Positions 10,201 to 17,905 of a stretch of DNA of 64,000 nt are shown piece by piece. Origin of the DNA: Olivibacter sp. SDN3 (lineage in GTDB: Bacteria > Bacteroidota > Bacteroidia > Sphingobacteriales > Sphingobacteriaceae). Both the position numbers and the translations under genes were made by a program. Under the pieces are notes generated by a model. It ran no database searches. It was not told the DNA's origin and saw only the letters and a list, made by a program, of their open reading frames with translations. Numbering within the stretch: position 1 is the stretch's first letter; every line of letters starts with the position of its first letter. The stretch is taken from assembly GCF_014334135.1 (NCBI RefSeq), contig NZ_CP060497.1, forward strand, positions 558,001 through 622,000, given 5' to 3'.

Positions 10201-10480
10201 ATGTTAGGGTACTTCCTATCTTAGCGTCAATGGTAAAATTTCCATTGGCATCCGTTGAGGCTCCGCCCTGCCCCCCGCTCACCCGCACGGATACGCCCGG
10301 CAAGGGCTCATTGCTCCCCGCTCCCGTTACCGTACCGCGTATGGGCTGACTATCCTGTGCGTTTACCTGTGACAAGACAGCTAACATTACCCATAGAAAA
10401 AGAGTAAGACGCGCCAGTTGATTGGGATTTTTCTTAAACAGTGCGATTTTAATACTGTTTTGTTGCGATTTTAGATCCAT
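7241..10480 (-). CDS. SusC/RagA family TonB-linked outer-membrane transporter
   Basis: 1079-residue TonB-dependent importer for pectic oligosaccharides. The N-terminal region holds a signal segment (to about residue 42), a CarboxypepD_reg-like domain (IRGTVTGAGSNEPLPGVSV onward, about 47-120), the SusC signature LEEVVVVGYGQQKRGDITGA, and the plug domain with VRGVGSISAGNEPLYVVDG. The rest is a beta-barrel with paired aromatic strands, ending in GLNVTF with a C-terminal Phe as expected for outer-membrane insertion. It is the first gene of the seven-gene operon and is directly followed by susD. No adjacent anti-sigma or two-component regulator is present. A 439-base gap upstream contains an inverted repeat that may be its operator. 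Confidence 0.96.
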   Translation of the reverse strand: MDLKSQQNSIKIALFKKNPNQLARLTLFLWVMLAVLSQVNAQDSQPIRGTVTGAGSNEPLPGVSVRVSGGQGGASTDANGNFTIDAKIGSTLTFTFVGYKTQDVVVNSATLSVMLEEDNQNLEEVVVVGYGQQKRGDITGAVTTMNTEQLTERPLPRVDQALVGQMAGVRVQQTTGNPGQGMSVQVRGVGSISAGNEPLYVVDGFPLSGASPNASGGYPTGTPLDNINPNDIESIQVLKDASAAAIYGSRAANGVVIITTKKGKSGKPIINLNTYAGFNERSRKLDVLSGEEWIDRAVEMINDQWVQSGSGRTASQSTAERRQLLGLADDQVDTRFMYDDRWMQPGYPGLNLIDWQDATFRRGLTQNYQLSASGGTDAVKYYVSGNYNGQEGMVKEQSFTSYAARANVEVKANERLTFGINLTPTYSINEDPGVEGKDNILHQLVSMSPVQEAGAGLYPNVGDIGQYQWSTSPNSPLGKLEQTEAATKRFRTVGSLFGQYEIVDGLTFKTTLNLDHVDNTFKRYIPFTITGSLPNRESDLTRRTSGTYSTFRRQTFVNENTLSYNKTLAENHNLSALLGFSYNSDKLDNATMSSQNGYGSSTITTLNYAIGVNGNTTETKNVLLSYFARLQYAFKDKYLLSASARRDGSSRFGANTKWGWFPSVSGGWRISEEAFMAGIKETVNDLKLRASWGTSGNYNIGDYSSLSLLGNYAYALGGELVTGLAPSGIFNPNLTWEKSNTIDVGLDVGFLNGRITAAVDYYDRKSTALLLNVPISQITGFVSSLDNAGSVRNRGWEFEVNSQNVVGNDFQWSTSFNFSHNNNKLLSLASGQSQILIPSEFDISHSILRVGDPMYSIYVVRQDGILSQQDIDNGVPLFGNQSAGDPRYFDANGDGVIDENDRMIMGQPNPKFIWGITNTFRYKGFDLSVLLQGQWGGHIYSLFGRAVNRTGTGFVDNVIGSWRDRWRSEEDPGNGEVGKTTSTFGRIKNTDWLYPSDYLRVRNITLGYDLGRIVSKNIFSGARIFVTAENFFGFDRYDGGFNPEATNTNLSGSSDFPEAGDYGGLPIPKSLIFGLNVTF

Positions 10481-10716
10481 AATGTAACACGGTTTTCTTG
10501 GTTGTTAAAATTGTTAATACAGGGTATATAATTGTTTTAAGTATCTGCACCGCTATAGCTGTTGCCCTTTTATGCTTTGGTTAGTATTCAAGCACTCGAA
10601 CTCAGGTTAATATAAAAGCAATAATAAAAAGTCGACACGCAGCCCGCATCCTGTAGTGTCCTGCACCGATTAAACAAAAGAAAAAAAATCGCTCAAATAA
10701 GAACGTAAAAGCATCT

Positions 10717-10735
10717 TTTTAACCTATGGTTAAAA
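10717..10735. promoter_or_regulatory. Inverted repeat, possible operator for the pectin operon
   Basis: Perfect 8-bp inverted repeat TTTTAACC-TAT-GGTTAAAA about 240 bases upstream of the susC start. The short spacer suits a dimeric DNA-binding regulator rather than a terminator, and no T-tract follows on either strand. The regulator is unknown. The site could also be a chance palindrome in AT-rich DNA. Confidence 0.35.
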
Positions 10736-10858
10736 TACGCAATCGTTTGCGGCGCTATTTGGTTTCCAGCACTATTCGATAAAACTAATTGCTGTTACAG
10801 GATACTGATGAAAGAGCAGTCATTGATGACCTATCTCAACTATTATAGGTAAATAAGA

Positions 10859-10887
10859 AAGGCTACCGGTAATAACACGGTAGCCTT
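10859..10887 (-). terminator. Rho-independent terminator of the rhamnose operon
   Basis: Ten-base-pair perfect stem AAGGCTACCG / CGGTAGCCTT with a 9-nt loop, 32 bases after the kinase stop. On the minus strand it is followed by the T-rich run TTTCTTATTT. It separates the rha operon from susC. Confidence 0.85.
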
Positions 10888-10919
10888 CTACATTTATAAT
10901 TATACTGATAAAATTGATT

Positions 10920-12305
10920 TCAAAATACTGCCTTAGACAATGGAGCATAGTATTTTAATTCGATGATGTCATTAGGAAAGGGAAGGCTGTTCCAGGAAGC
11001 ATGAATGGCCATCGCCGTACCTACTGCTGTTGCCTGGGCCATAGAAGCCGCAAATACTTCTGTCTGCGGAAATGCTGCTGCCAATAGATTCATGAAAACC
11101 ACGTTCTTCCCAAATCCACCATCAACAAACAGTCGTTTTACAGCGGTATTACCGATAGCCAATTCAGTTGCACTTTTTTGTGCTTCTACCAAATCCAGCA
11201 TAAACTGGTGATAGGCTACCGTTGCTGATTCAAAGATTGAAAGATCTCTGGAGGCGAATTTTGCGAGTTTTCGCTGCGGACTGTCTTTATGGCCAGCATC
11301 GGCTTTTTCATGCAATTTTTCTACAATTGCCAAATCGAAGTTGATGGTCTTGAATTTAGCCGTAGAAACATTAAAATGCTCGCCTATCCGTTTTATTTGC
11401 TGCTCGTGCTCATATCCTGCAAATAAACGGGAAGCCTTCACCGGTTTGCCTTGGTAATGCATATAAGACAAGCAGTCTGCTTTTAGATCAGCTGCTGTAA
11501 GCGGTGTATCATTAAAGGGGTTCAAACTAATACACCAGGTACCGGTGGAAAGCAATACAAAAGGCTTAGAAAAACTCACCAAATAAGGAACCAAAGCGGC
11601 TGAACTATCATGGAACCCAGCGCCTACAGCATAATTGTTGCCGGGAAAAGACGCTTCAAAAGTACTGTCTGCCGGTACAATGGGAGCCAGCTTGTCTGCT
11701 ATTTTTTCCTTTTCTACCCAATCGTGATAGCGATTACGCTTAAAATCCCATAAATTGGTATGGCAGCCAATGCTTGTCATATCCGAGTATACTTTACCCG
11801 AAATCAAAAAGCTCATATACTGAGGTAGATGTAAAGCCTTGTACATTTTTTTAAAGATCTCGGGCTTTTCATATTTGATTCGGTACAATTGCATACCTGA
11901 ATTCAGGCTGTCAAGTACGGGCGATGCTGTTTCGAGCGCAAAAGCATCTTCTCCCCCGTAGGTACGGTAAAATTTTTCTTTGAGGTGTATAGGGTAAGGT
12001 TTCAGATAATTATATAAAGGTGTTAAGGGTTTACCGTCTTTATCTATATAAACCAAACTCGCGCCATACGTAGAAAAATTAATGGCTTTAATATCAAATT
12101 CCTGTCTACGGAAGACCTCATGCAAAGAATCAAATACAGAAAGACGCAGGCTTGCCAGATTCTCACAAGGGTCGCCGTCTTCATCAACGGTTTCCGTAAA
12201 GCGTGCGGATCTTTCAAAAACAATCTGATAGTGTTCATCAAAAAGGAACAGTTTCTTATTTGTTTTACCTACATCAAATATCGCTATAACCGGTATCTTA
12301 TTCAT
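10920..12305 (-). CDS. FGGY-family carbohydrate kinase, probable L-rhamnulokinase
   Basis: 461-residue sugar kinase expected to phosphorylate L-rhamnulose at C1. The N-terminal phosphate-binding loop FDVGKTNKKLFLFD (about 10-23) and the C-terminal LFVDGGFGKN motif with the adenosine-site glycines are typical of FGGY kinases. LSTGTWCISLNPF is the second ATP-site motif. It is the last gene of the rhaT-rhaEW-rhaI operon, 41 bases after rhaI, and supplies the only missing step of the pathway. It is divergent from the enterobacterial RhaB, so the specificity rests mainly on context; L-fuculokinase or xylulokinase are less likely alternatives. Confidence 0.88.
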   Translation of the reverse strand: MNKIPVIAIFDVGKTNKKLFLFDEHYQIVFERSARFTETVDEDGDPCENLASLRLSVFDSLHEVFRRQEFDIKAINFSTYGASLVYIDKDGKPLTPLYNYLKPYPIHLKEKFYRTYGGEDAFALETASPVLDSLNSGMQLYRIKYEKPEIFKKMYKALHLPQYMSFLISGKVYSDMTSIGCHTNLWDFKRNRYHDWVEKEKIADKLAPIVPADSTFEASFPGNNYAVGAGFHDSSAALVPYLVSFSKPFVLLSTGTWCISLNPFNDTPLTAADLKADCLSYMHYQGKPVKASRLFAGYEHEQQIKRIGEHFNVSTAKFKTINFDLAIVEKLHEKADAGHKDSPQRKLAKFASRDLSIFESATVAYHQFMLDLVEAQKSATELAIGNTAVKRLFVDGGFGKNVVFMNLLAAAFPQTEVFAASMAQATAVGTAMAIHASWNSLPFPNDIIELKYYAPLSKAVF

Positions 12306-12346
12306 GACACTAATGCTGACATTTATTTGCTATAATACTACGATGC

Positions 12347-13621
12347 CTACAGCCCCGTGGCTACTGTTTTAGCGCCTCTTTCCTTAATAAGCACATCACG
12401 TACTGCCACCGTGCGGTAAAGTGCTATTGGATTTAATGCGCCATTTGCCTTTAATCTGGCTTCGGCCACCAGTGGTCTTACATCTGTGCGAAAAGCATCC
12501 TGTAAAATCTCCTGAGCCTTTGCCACGTCATTTGCTTGTTGTGCCTGTACTAATGCTTCTCTATCTACCAATAATGCCTGTGCATAGGCAATCATGATCG
12601 CTTCAACCGATTGCAATAAATCCTCTAATGGATCTTTCACATTGTGCGAAGCATCGATCATCCAGCCTAAATCGGTTGTGTGATCCATCCCCTGTGCATC
12701 CATCCCCTCTACAAGCTCATTAAAGATCAAAAATAACTGATAGGGCTTTATACTCCCTGCGGTAAGATCATCATCACCATATTTAGAGTCGTTGAAATGA
12801 AATCCGCCCAATTTGCCCTCCATTAATAGCAATGAGACAATCTGTTCTATATTGGCATTGGGTAGGTGATGTCCGAGATCGACCAGCGTATATGCTTTTG
12901 GTCCCAGTTTACTGGCATAAAGAAACGACTGCCCCCAGTCGCCCACGGTAGTAGAATAAAAATTAGGCTCAAAAGCTTTATATTCTACAAACATTTTCCA
13001 ATCGGACGGCAAAGCGGTATAAACTTCCTGTAAACTTTCCAGCGTATTTTGAAAGGCCTTTCTAAAATTCAGCTGCCCGGGGAAGCATGACCCATCGGAG
13101 AGCCATACGGTCAGCGACTTCGACCCCAACTCTACACCATGTTTAATAACCTCTATATTATGATCAACTGCTTGTTTTCTCGTAGCCCGATCAACATGCT
13201 GCATAGATCCAAATTTATAGCTTCTTTCTTGGTTCGCTTGATCCTGAAAGGTATTCGAATTCATGGCATCAAACTTCAACCCATGTTGAGCCGCCAATGA
13301 ACGGATGGACTGATAATTATCGGGCACGTCCCAAGGTATATGTAAGGAGATCGCTCCACTAGAACGATTTAAAGCATGTAATAGCCCGACATCTTCTATT
13401 TTTTCCTCCAAATTTCGAGGCTCTCCTCCCCCTGGAAACCGGCCGAAGCGCGTACCTCCCGAGCCAAGGGCCCAACTAGGTATAGCTATTTGGAAATTTG
13501 TCAGTTTTTGCAATACCCCCTCATAATCAACAACATCTTCTCTAAGATAGGCTAATTTTTTTCTATGGTTCACCTCATATTGCTGATTATGTTCTTCTAT
13601 TTTATATTTTTCGATATTCAT
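12347..13621 (-). CDS. rhaI: L-rhamnose isomerase (RhaI type)
   Basis: 424-residue TIM-barrel isomerase converting L-rhamnose to L-rhamnulose. It belongs to the Pseudomonas stutzeri/Bacteroidota RhaI type rather than E. coli RhaA. Visible family features are ALGSGGTRFGRFPGGGEPR (about 51-69), LTVWLSDGSCFPGQ, FVEYKAFEPNFY with a metal-binding Glu, VDLGHHLPN and GGFHFNDSKYGDDDL with metal-binding His and Asp. It starts 74 bases after the aldolase-dehydrogenase stop and ends 41 bases before the kinase. Some members of the family act on several aldoses, but the gene order makes rhamnose the natural substrate. Confidence 0.92.
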   Translation of the reverse strand: MNIEKYKIEEHNQQYEVNHRKKLAYLREDVVDYEGVLQKLTNFQIAIPSWALGSGGTRFGRFPGGGEPRNLEEKIEDVGLLHALNRSSGAISLHIPWDVPDNYQSIRSLAAQHGLKFDAMNSNTFQDQANQERSYKFGSMQHVDRATRKQAVDHNIEVIKHGVELGSKSLTVWLSDGSCFPGQLNFRKAFQNTLESLQEVYTALPSDWKMFVEYKAFEPNFYSTTVGDWGQSFLYASKLGPKAYTLVDLGHHLPNANIEQIVSLLLMEGKLGGFHFNDSKYGDDDLTAGSIKPYQLFLIFNELVEGMDAQGMDHTTDLGWMIDASHNVKDPLEDLLQSVEAIMIAYAQALLVDREALVQAQQANDVAKAQEILQDAFRTDVRPLVAEARLKANGALNPIALYRTVAVRDVLIKERGAKTVATGL

Positions 13622-13695
13622 AATTTTCGGATTAAAACCACTAATATATTAAATGACTGGCAGATCACAGCAATAAAACATGTTGTTAGATTCGT

Positions 13696-15822
13696 TTAAC
13701 GCACAAAAGCCATTGCTACACCACCATCCACATTCAACACATTACCTGTAGATTTATTGAGCAAGCCACCAACAAATACAAAGCAAGCATTAGCGATATC
13801 GTCTGGTAGAATAATTTCATTCAGCAAGGTGCGCTTCGCATAAAAAGCCGGGAGCTCTTCCACTTTGATACCATAGGCTTTTGCTCTCCCTTCTGCCCAA
13901 GCGCCCTCCCATATTTTACTATCCGAAATTACCGCATCTGGATTCACCACATTTACACGTATTTTATCGGCTCCAAGTTCGGCAGCATTCAGCCTGCTAA
14001 GGTGCAGTTGTGCGGCCTTTGCCGATCCATACCCCGCATTGTTTGGTCCGGATACTAATGCATTTTTACTTACAATGTTTAGCACATCTCCTCCTAGCGC
14101 CTGTTTTCTCAAAACAGAAACAGCTTGCTGTGTTACTTTAAATTGGCCTTTTACCAAGACATCGTAGAGCAGATCCCAATCCTTATCTGTATGCTCCTCA
14201 ATAGGCTTAGAAATAGACAGTCCAGCACAGTTCACGATGATATCGACCCCTCCAAAAGCTACATTACCAGCATCGAAAGCCGCGGCGATTGCTCGATCAT
14301 CGGTCACATCCAAGCTTGTAGTAATATAGGCATCTTTGCCAAAGCGTTTTTTAAATTCTTCATCTGCCTTTATCAATCTACTTTCGTCATTATCATTCAC
14401 AATAACTACAGCCCCCTCTTCTACAAACTTAACAGCAATTGCTTTCCCTATTCCACCGGCACTACCAGTGATTAACGCTATTTTGCCCGACAGTGCTTTG
14501 GGTTTTGGCATGCGTTGCAATTTTGCTTCCTCTAATAACCAGTATTCGATATTAAAGGCCTCCTGTCTGGGTAACGAGGTATACGCAGAAATTGCCTCGG
14601 CCCCTTTCATCACGTTGATGGCATTGGTATAAAACTCCGCAGCTACACGTGCCGTTTGTTTATCTTTTGAAAATGAAAACAAGCCGATACCTGGGTATAA
14701 GATAATCACCGGATTCTTATCTCTTATAGCCGGGCTGTTAGGGTGTTTACATTGTTCATAATAGTCGGCATACATTTTTCGATATCCATCAAAAGCTGGA
14801 GCTAATCTCTCTTTAATCTTTTCTGCATCTGTTAAATCCTCCGCTGGATCCAGTTCGAGTACCAGCGGACTGATTTTGGTACGCAGAAAATGATCCGGGC
14901 AACTAGTGCCCATAGGTGCCAAACGATCTAAATCATTTGAGTTAATAAATTCCAGCACACGCTCGTCATCCGTGAAATGGCCAATCATATGTCGCTCTGA
15001 CGAACAAAACCCTCTTAATATAGGTGCTATTTCTGCTGCTTGTTTCTTCCGCCTATCCGATGGCTCACTAGCTATCTTTTCCCCTCCAAAAACGGCTCTA
15101 TTCTTACCATAGTGCTGTTCTAGATATTCAGCGCAGGTCTCGATAACTTCCAACGTGTTGATATAACTTTCGTAAGCGGTATCTCCCCATGTAAATAATC
15201 CGTGAGACCCTAGCATAATACCTCGAATCCCCGGATTTTCATCCAGACATTGTTTCATCTTAAGCCCCAGGTCAAAACCGGGCCGTTGCCATTCTACCCA
15301 TCCTATACTCCCTTTAAACAGCTCCTCGGTTATTTTTTTTCCATCTTTTGCTGCAGCAATGGCAATAGCAGCATCGGGATGTAAATGATCTATATGTTTA
15401 AAGGGTAGAAAACCATGCAGGGGCGTATCTATCGAAGGCGCTTTGGAAGCGAGATCGTAGATACTGTGATTAAACAGTTCAACCATTTCATCTTCGTACG
15501 CTATCCCTCTATATACCTTCTTTAAACTACGCAGCCGATCAACATAAAGTGCTGCCAGTCCACTCCTTTTCAAGGTGCCAAGATCACCCCCAGACCCTTT
15601 TACCCACATCACTTCAACTTCCTCTCCGGTTAACGGATCTTTTGCAGAAGCTTTACACGAGGTATTACCCCCACCGTAATTGGTTAATCGCAGATCAGCT
15701 CCTAATAGATTTGACCGATAAATCAGCAAAGCCACCTCATCGCCCGCTAAACGAGCTGCTTCTTGGTCGTCCCAAAGATAGCTTACATGCTTAAAATTTT
15801 GTTTTTTAACTAAATCAGACAT
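13696..15822 (-). CDS. rhaEW: Bifunctional rhamnulose-1-phosphate aldolase / L-lactaldehyde dehydrogenase
   Basis: 708-residue fusion. Residues about 20-280 are a class II aldolase domain: NYGGGNTSCK, HGFLPFKHIDHLHPDA with zinc-ligand histidines, and GSHGLFTWG. Residues about 430-705 are a short-chain dehydrogenase: the NAD loop TGSAGGIGKA, NCAG, and the YGSAK catalytic Tyr/Lys. The aldolase would split L-rhamnulose 1-phosphate to DHAP and L-lactaldehyde; the dehydrogenase domain would oxidise lactaldehyde to lactate. The fusion is the usual form in Bacteroidota and Bacillus. It lies 40 bases after rhaT in the same operon. The segment between the domains (about 280-425) has no motif I can name. 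Confidence 0.93.
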   Translation of the reverse strand: MSDLVKKQNFKHVSYLWDDQEAARLAGDEVALLIYRSNLLGADLRLTNYGGGNTSCKASAKDPLTGEEVEVMWVKGSGGDLGTLKRSGLAALYVDRLRSLKKVYRGIAYEDEMVELFNHSIYDLASKAPSIDTPLHGFLPFKHIDHLHPDAAIAIAAAKDGKKITEELFKGSIGWVEWQRPGFDLGLKMKQCLDENPGIRGIMLGSHGLFTWGDTAYESYINTLEVIETCAEYLEQHYGKNRAVFGGEKIASEPSDRRKKQAAEIAPILRGFCSSERHMIGHFTDDERVLEFINSNDLDRLAPMGTSCPDHFLRTKISPLVLELDPAEDLTDAEKIKERLAPAFDGYRKMYADYYEQCKHPNSPAIRDKNPVIILYPGIGLFSFSKDKQTARVAAEFYTNAINVMKGAEAISAYTSLPRQEAFNIEYWLLEEAKLQRMPKPKALSGKIALITGSAGGIGKAIAVKFVEEGAVVIVNDNDESRLIKADEEFKKRFGKDAYITTSLDVTDDRAIAAAFDAGNVAFGGVDIIVNCAGLSISKPIEEHTDKDWDLLYDVLVKGQFKVTQQAVSVLRKQALGGDVLNIVSKNALVSGPNNAGYGSAKAAQLHLSRLNAAELGADKIRVNVVNPDAVISDSKIWEGAWAEGRAKAYGIKVEELPAFYAKRTLLNEIILPDDIANACFVFVGGLLNKSTGNVLNVDGGVAMAFVR

Positions 15823-15862
15823 ATATCACTCCAAATTATTGACTTAATGTTATTAAATATTG

Positions 15863-16939
15863 CTAACCCAATTCTTTTGCGAAACCAACGATCAATACCG
15901 AAAGGATGATTACCAATATTCCAGCAACGATGGTAGCATATGTTTTCCTGCTAACGCCTTTCCATTCTTTCAGCACCACACCCCAGACGTTAGCCAATAA
16001 GATGATAAAGGCCATATGAAGGATCCAGGAACTGGCACCGTTGCCCAAACGACTTTCACCCATGCCATAGAAGAAGAACTGCATATACCAAGTAGTTCCG
16101 GCCAGCGCGCATAACAAGTAGTTTTTAAGCAATGGTGCTTTTTTATCTACATAGTTACGGTAGCTTTTATTGCGGAGGTTAAGTACTAAGCACCAAATAA
16201 AATTGGTCGTAAGCCCTCCCCATAAGATGACCACATAAGTAACGTTATTCTGAAAGAGAAATTCTCCTTCATTTGGATGAAGGTCTTTCCAAAGATTATT
16301 TGCAACGATAGCCATCGGTTTACCTGCCTCTAGCCCAAAGTTAAAACAGGCACTGAGCATCCCAGACACGATTGCAACAGCTAAGCCCAGGGTCAGGTTA
16401 AATTCTTTATTTCCACTGGCGTCGCTATGGCCTCCTAAGTCTTTCTCCTTCCTAACGCCTGCCAGTCCACAAAGGTAGATACCAACCACGCAGATCAACA
16501 ACCCGAGAATGGTTAATAGCCCCCAACTTGTACTAAAGAATAAGGAAATCCCTTCCTTTCCTTCTGCCGGAAAAAACTCATAGTATACCGCTGGGATCAT
16601 GGAGCCGATCACCATACTTAAACCCAACATGATGCTACTACCTAAGGAAACCCCTAGATACCGTACACCTAAACCGTAGGTAAGTCCTCCGATACCCCAC
16701 AGTACGCCGTAGAGATATGTGTAGCCAAAGGTAGACGCTGACGATTGTTTGATTATATCCGTAAAATTAGGGATAGTTAGCCAAGCAGCTACAGGTGGAA
16801 CAATTAGCCAGGAAAAGATTCCACCCACAATCCATAGACTTTCCCATGCCCAATTATGCACCTTTTTGTAAGGAATATAAAAGCTACTGGAAGCAAAGCC
16901 TCCTATAAAATGAAAAATTACGCCTAATAATGCCTGCAT
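15863..16939 (-). CDS. rhaT: L-rhamnose/proton symporter RhaT
   Basis: 358-residue inner-membrane protein with about ten hydrophobic segments. The N-terminus (FHFIGGFASSSFYIPYKKV) and the central WGIGGLTYGLGVRYLGVSLG are characteristic of RhaT, the rhamnose-proton symporter of the drug/metabolite transporter superfamily. It imports rhamnose released in the periplasm. It is the first gene of the rha operon; transcription must start in the 451-base gap to the right, where no convincing minus-strand promoter was recognised. No AraC-type rhamnose regulator is encoded beside it. Confidence 0.95.
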   Translation of the reverse strand: MQALLGVIFHFIGGFASSSFYIPYKKVHNWAWESLWIVGGIFSWLIVPPVAAWLTIPNFTDIIKQSSASTFGYTYLYGVLWGIGGLTYGLGVRYLGVSLGSSIMLGLSMVIGSMIPAVYYEFFPAEGKEGISLFFSTSWGLLTILGLLICVVGIYLCGLAGVRKEKDLGGHSDASGNKEFNLTLGLAVAIVSGMLSACFNFGLEAGKPMAIVANNLWKDLHPNEGEFLFQNNVTYVVILWGGLTTNFIWCLVLNLRNKSYRNYVDKKAPLLKNYLLCALAGTTWYMQFFFYGMGESRLGNGASSWILHMAFIILLANVWGVVLKEWKGVSRKTYATIVAGILVIILSVLIVGFAKELG

Positions 16940-17390
16940 ACTACTATTTGGTCTACGTTGGTAAAATACCCTTCATGAAAACCTATTTCCTCAATATGGC
17001 TTGAAGCAGCCATTAAAGGAAGTTTATTCACAAATTCAATGGCCGCAAGTTAAATGATCTTCACATCGCAACTGTCATGCCCTGTTATGGCAAAAAGCTT
17101 CTGTATGAGAACGAGTGTGATAGAAAAGAGATTTTTTTCTCCCCTTGGAGATAAAAACTACATTAAAGTTTCATTAATTACACTTTTATTATAAGAATTG
17201 GCATTTTTTTATAGTAGGTTTGTAGTATGAATAACAAAAGGATCCGGTATTTGCATCAAGTTGGCATGCCGAGGATTTTTGGACCAATTGCTGTATACCT
17301 GAACAACAGAGAAAACATATGAACGGGGAATGCGAATAATGTATTTACACTCCTCTAGTAGAAAGTAAAATAAAAACAAATGATATTCTT
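16940..17390. other. Intergenic region upstream of rhaT and the GNAT gene
   Basis: 451 bases between divergently transcribed genes. On the plus strand TAGGTTTG at 17215-17222 fits the Bacteroidota -7 consensus but has no good -33 element. It is followed by an ATG-started 31-codon frame (17227-17322) with no recognisable product. No operator or riboswitch was identified for rhaT. Confidence 0.5.
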
Positions 17391-17831
17391 ATGAAAATAA
17401 GACAGGCCACTATAGACGACTTAGCTTCTCTATCCGCTGTATTTGCTGATTACAGGAATTCATCCGGTCAGGATTACGATCTAGATGATGGAAAAGCGTT
17501 CCTGGAGCAACGGCTAACAAAAAAAGACAGTGTCATTTTTATCGCTATAATCGATGGAGAGATTGTTGGTTTCACCCTACTTTTCCCGTTTTTCACCCCT
17601 GCCGGCATTCGGGAAATGTGGTTATTAAACGACATTTATATTGCAGATGAGTACAGGCATCAGGGAGTTGCCCAATCTTTGCTTAGCGAAGCCATTTTCT
17701 TCAGTAAAAAAACGAAAAAATGTAAGGTTTACTTAGCTACCAAGATTGATAATGTTAATTCACAAACGCTGTTTGAAAAATTTGGTTTTAAGAAAACCGA
17801 TTATATCAACTATGAATTTATAACAGGCTAG
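17391..17831 (+). CDS. GNAT family N-acetyltransferase
   Basis: 146 residues covering one GNAT domain that transfers an acetyl group from acetyl-CoA to an amine. The acetyl-CoA site is seen as WLLNDIYIADEYRHQGVAQS (about 77-96), corresponding to motif A with the RHQGVAQ pyrophosphate loop. The C-terminal NSQTLFEKFGFKK is motif B. The substrate cannot be told from the sequence. It stands alone, between the rhaT upstream region and a strong bidirectional terminator shared with the M16 peptidase operon. Confidence 0.88.
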   Translation: MKIRQATIDDLASLSAVFADYRNSSGQDYDLDDGKAFLEQRLTKKDSVIFIAIIDGEIVGFTLLFPFFTPAGIREMWLLNDIYIADEYRHQGVAQSLLSEAIFFSKKTKKCKVYLATKIDNVNSQTLFEKFGFKKTDYINYEFITG

Positions 17832-17841
17832 TCTGTTTTGA

Positions 17842-17894
17842 GTTAATAAAAAAAGGTTTTTGGAACTGAGTTCCAAAAACCTTTTTTTATTAAC
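17842..17894. terminator. Bidirectional rho-independent terminator with a 24-bp perfect stem
   Basis: Two perfectly complementary 24-base arms (17842-17865 and 17871-17894) enclose the loop CTGAG. Each arm contains an A7 or T7 tract, so the core stem GGTTTTTGGAA is followed by a T-run on either strand. It lies between the convergent GNAT and M16 genes, serving both. Confidence 0.92.
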
Positions 17895-17905
17895 TATCAT
17901 TTTAT

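Larger units (their letters stand above)
10481..10919. other. Intergenic region between the rha operon and susC
   Basis: 439 bases without a gene. The left part should carry the susC promoter, but no clear TAnnTTTG element was found on the minus strand. It contains the inverted repeat at 10717-10735 and, at its right end, the terminator of the rhamnose operon at 10859-10887. Confidence 0.6.

Noticed and set aside
17227-17322. 31-codon frame with ATG just after a TAGGTTTG sequence upstream of the GNAT gene
   Set aside because: No recognisable product, no ribosome-binding site and no -33 element; not distinguishable from chance.
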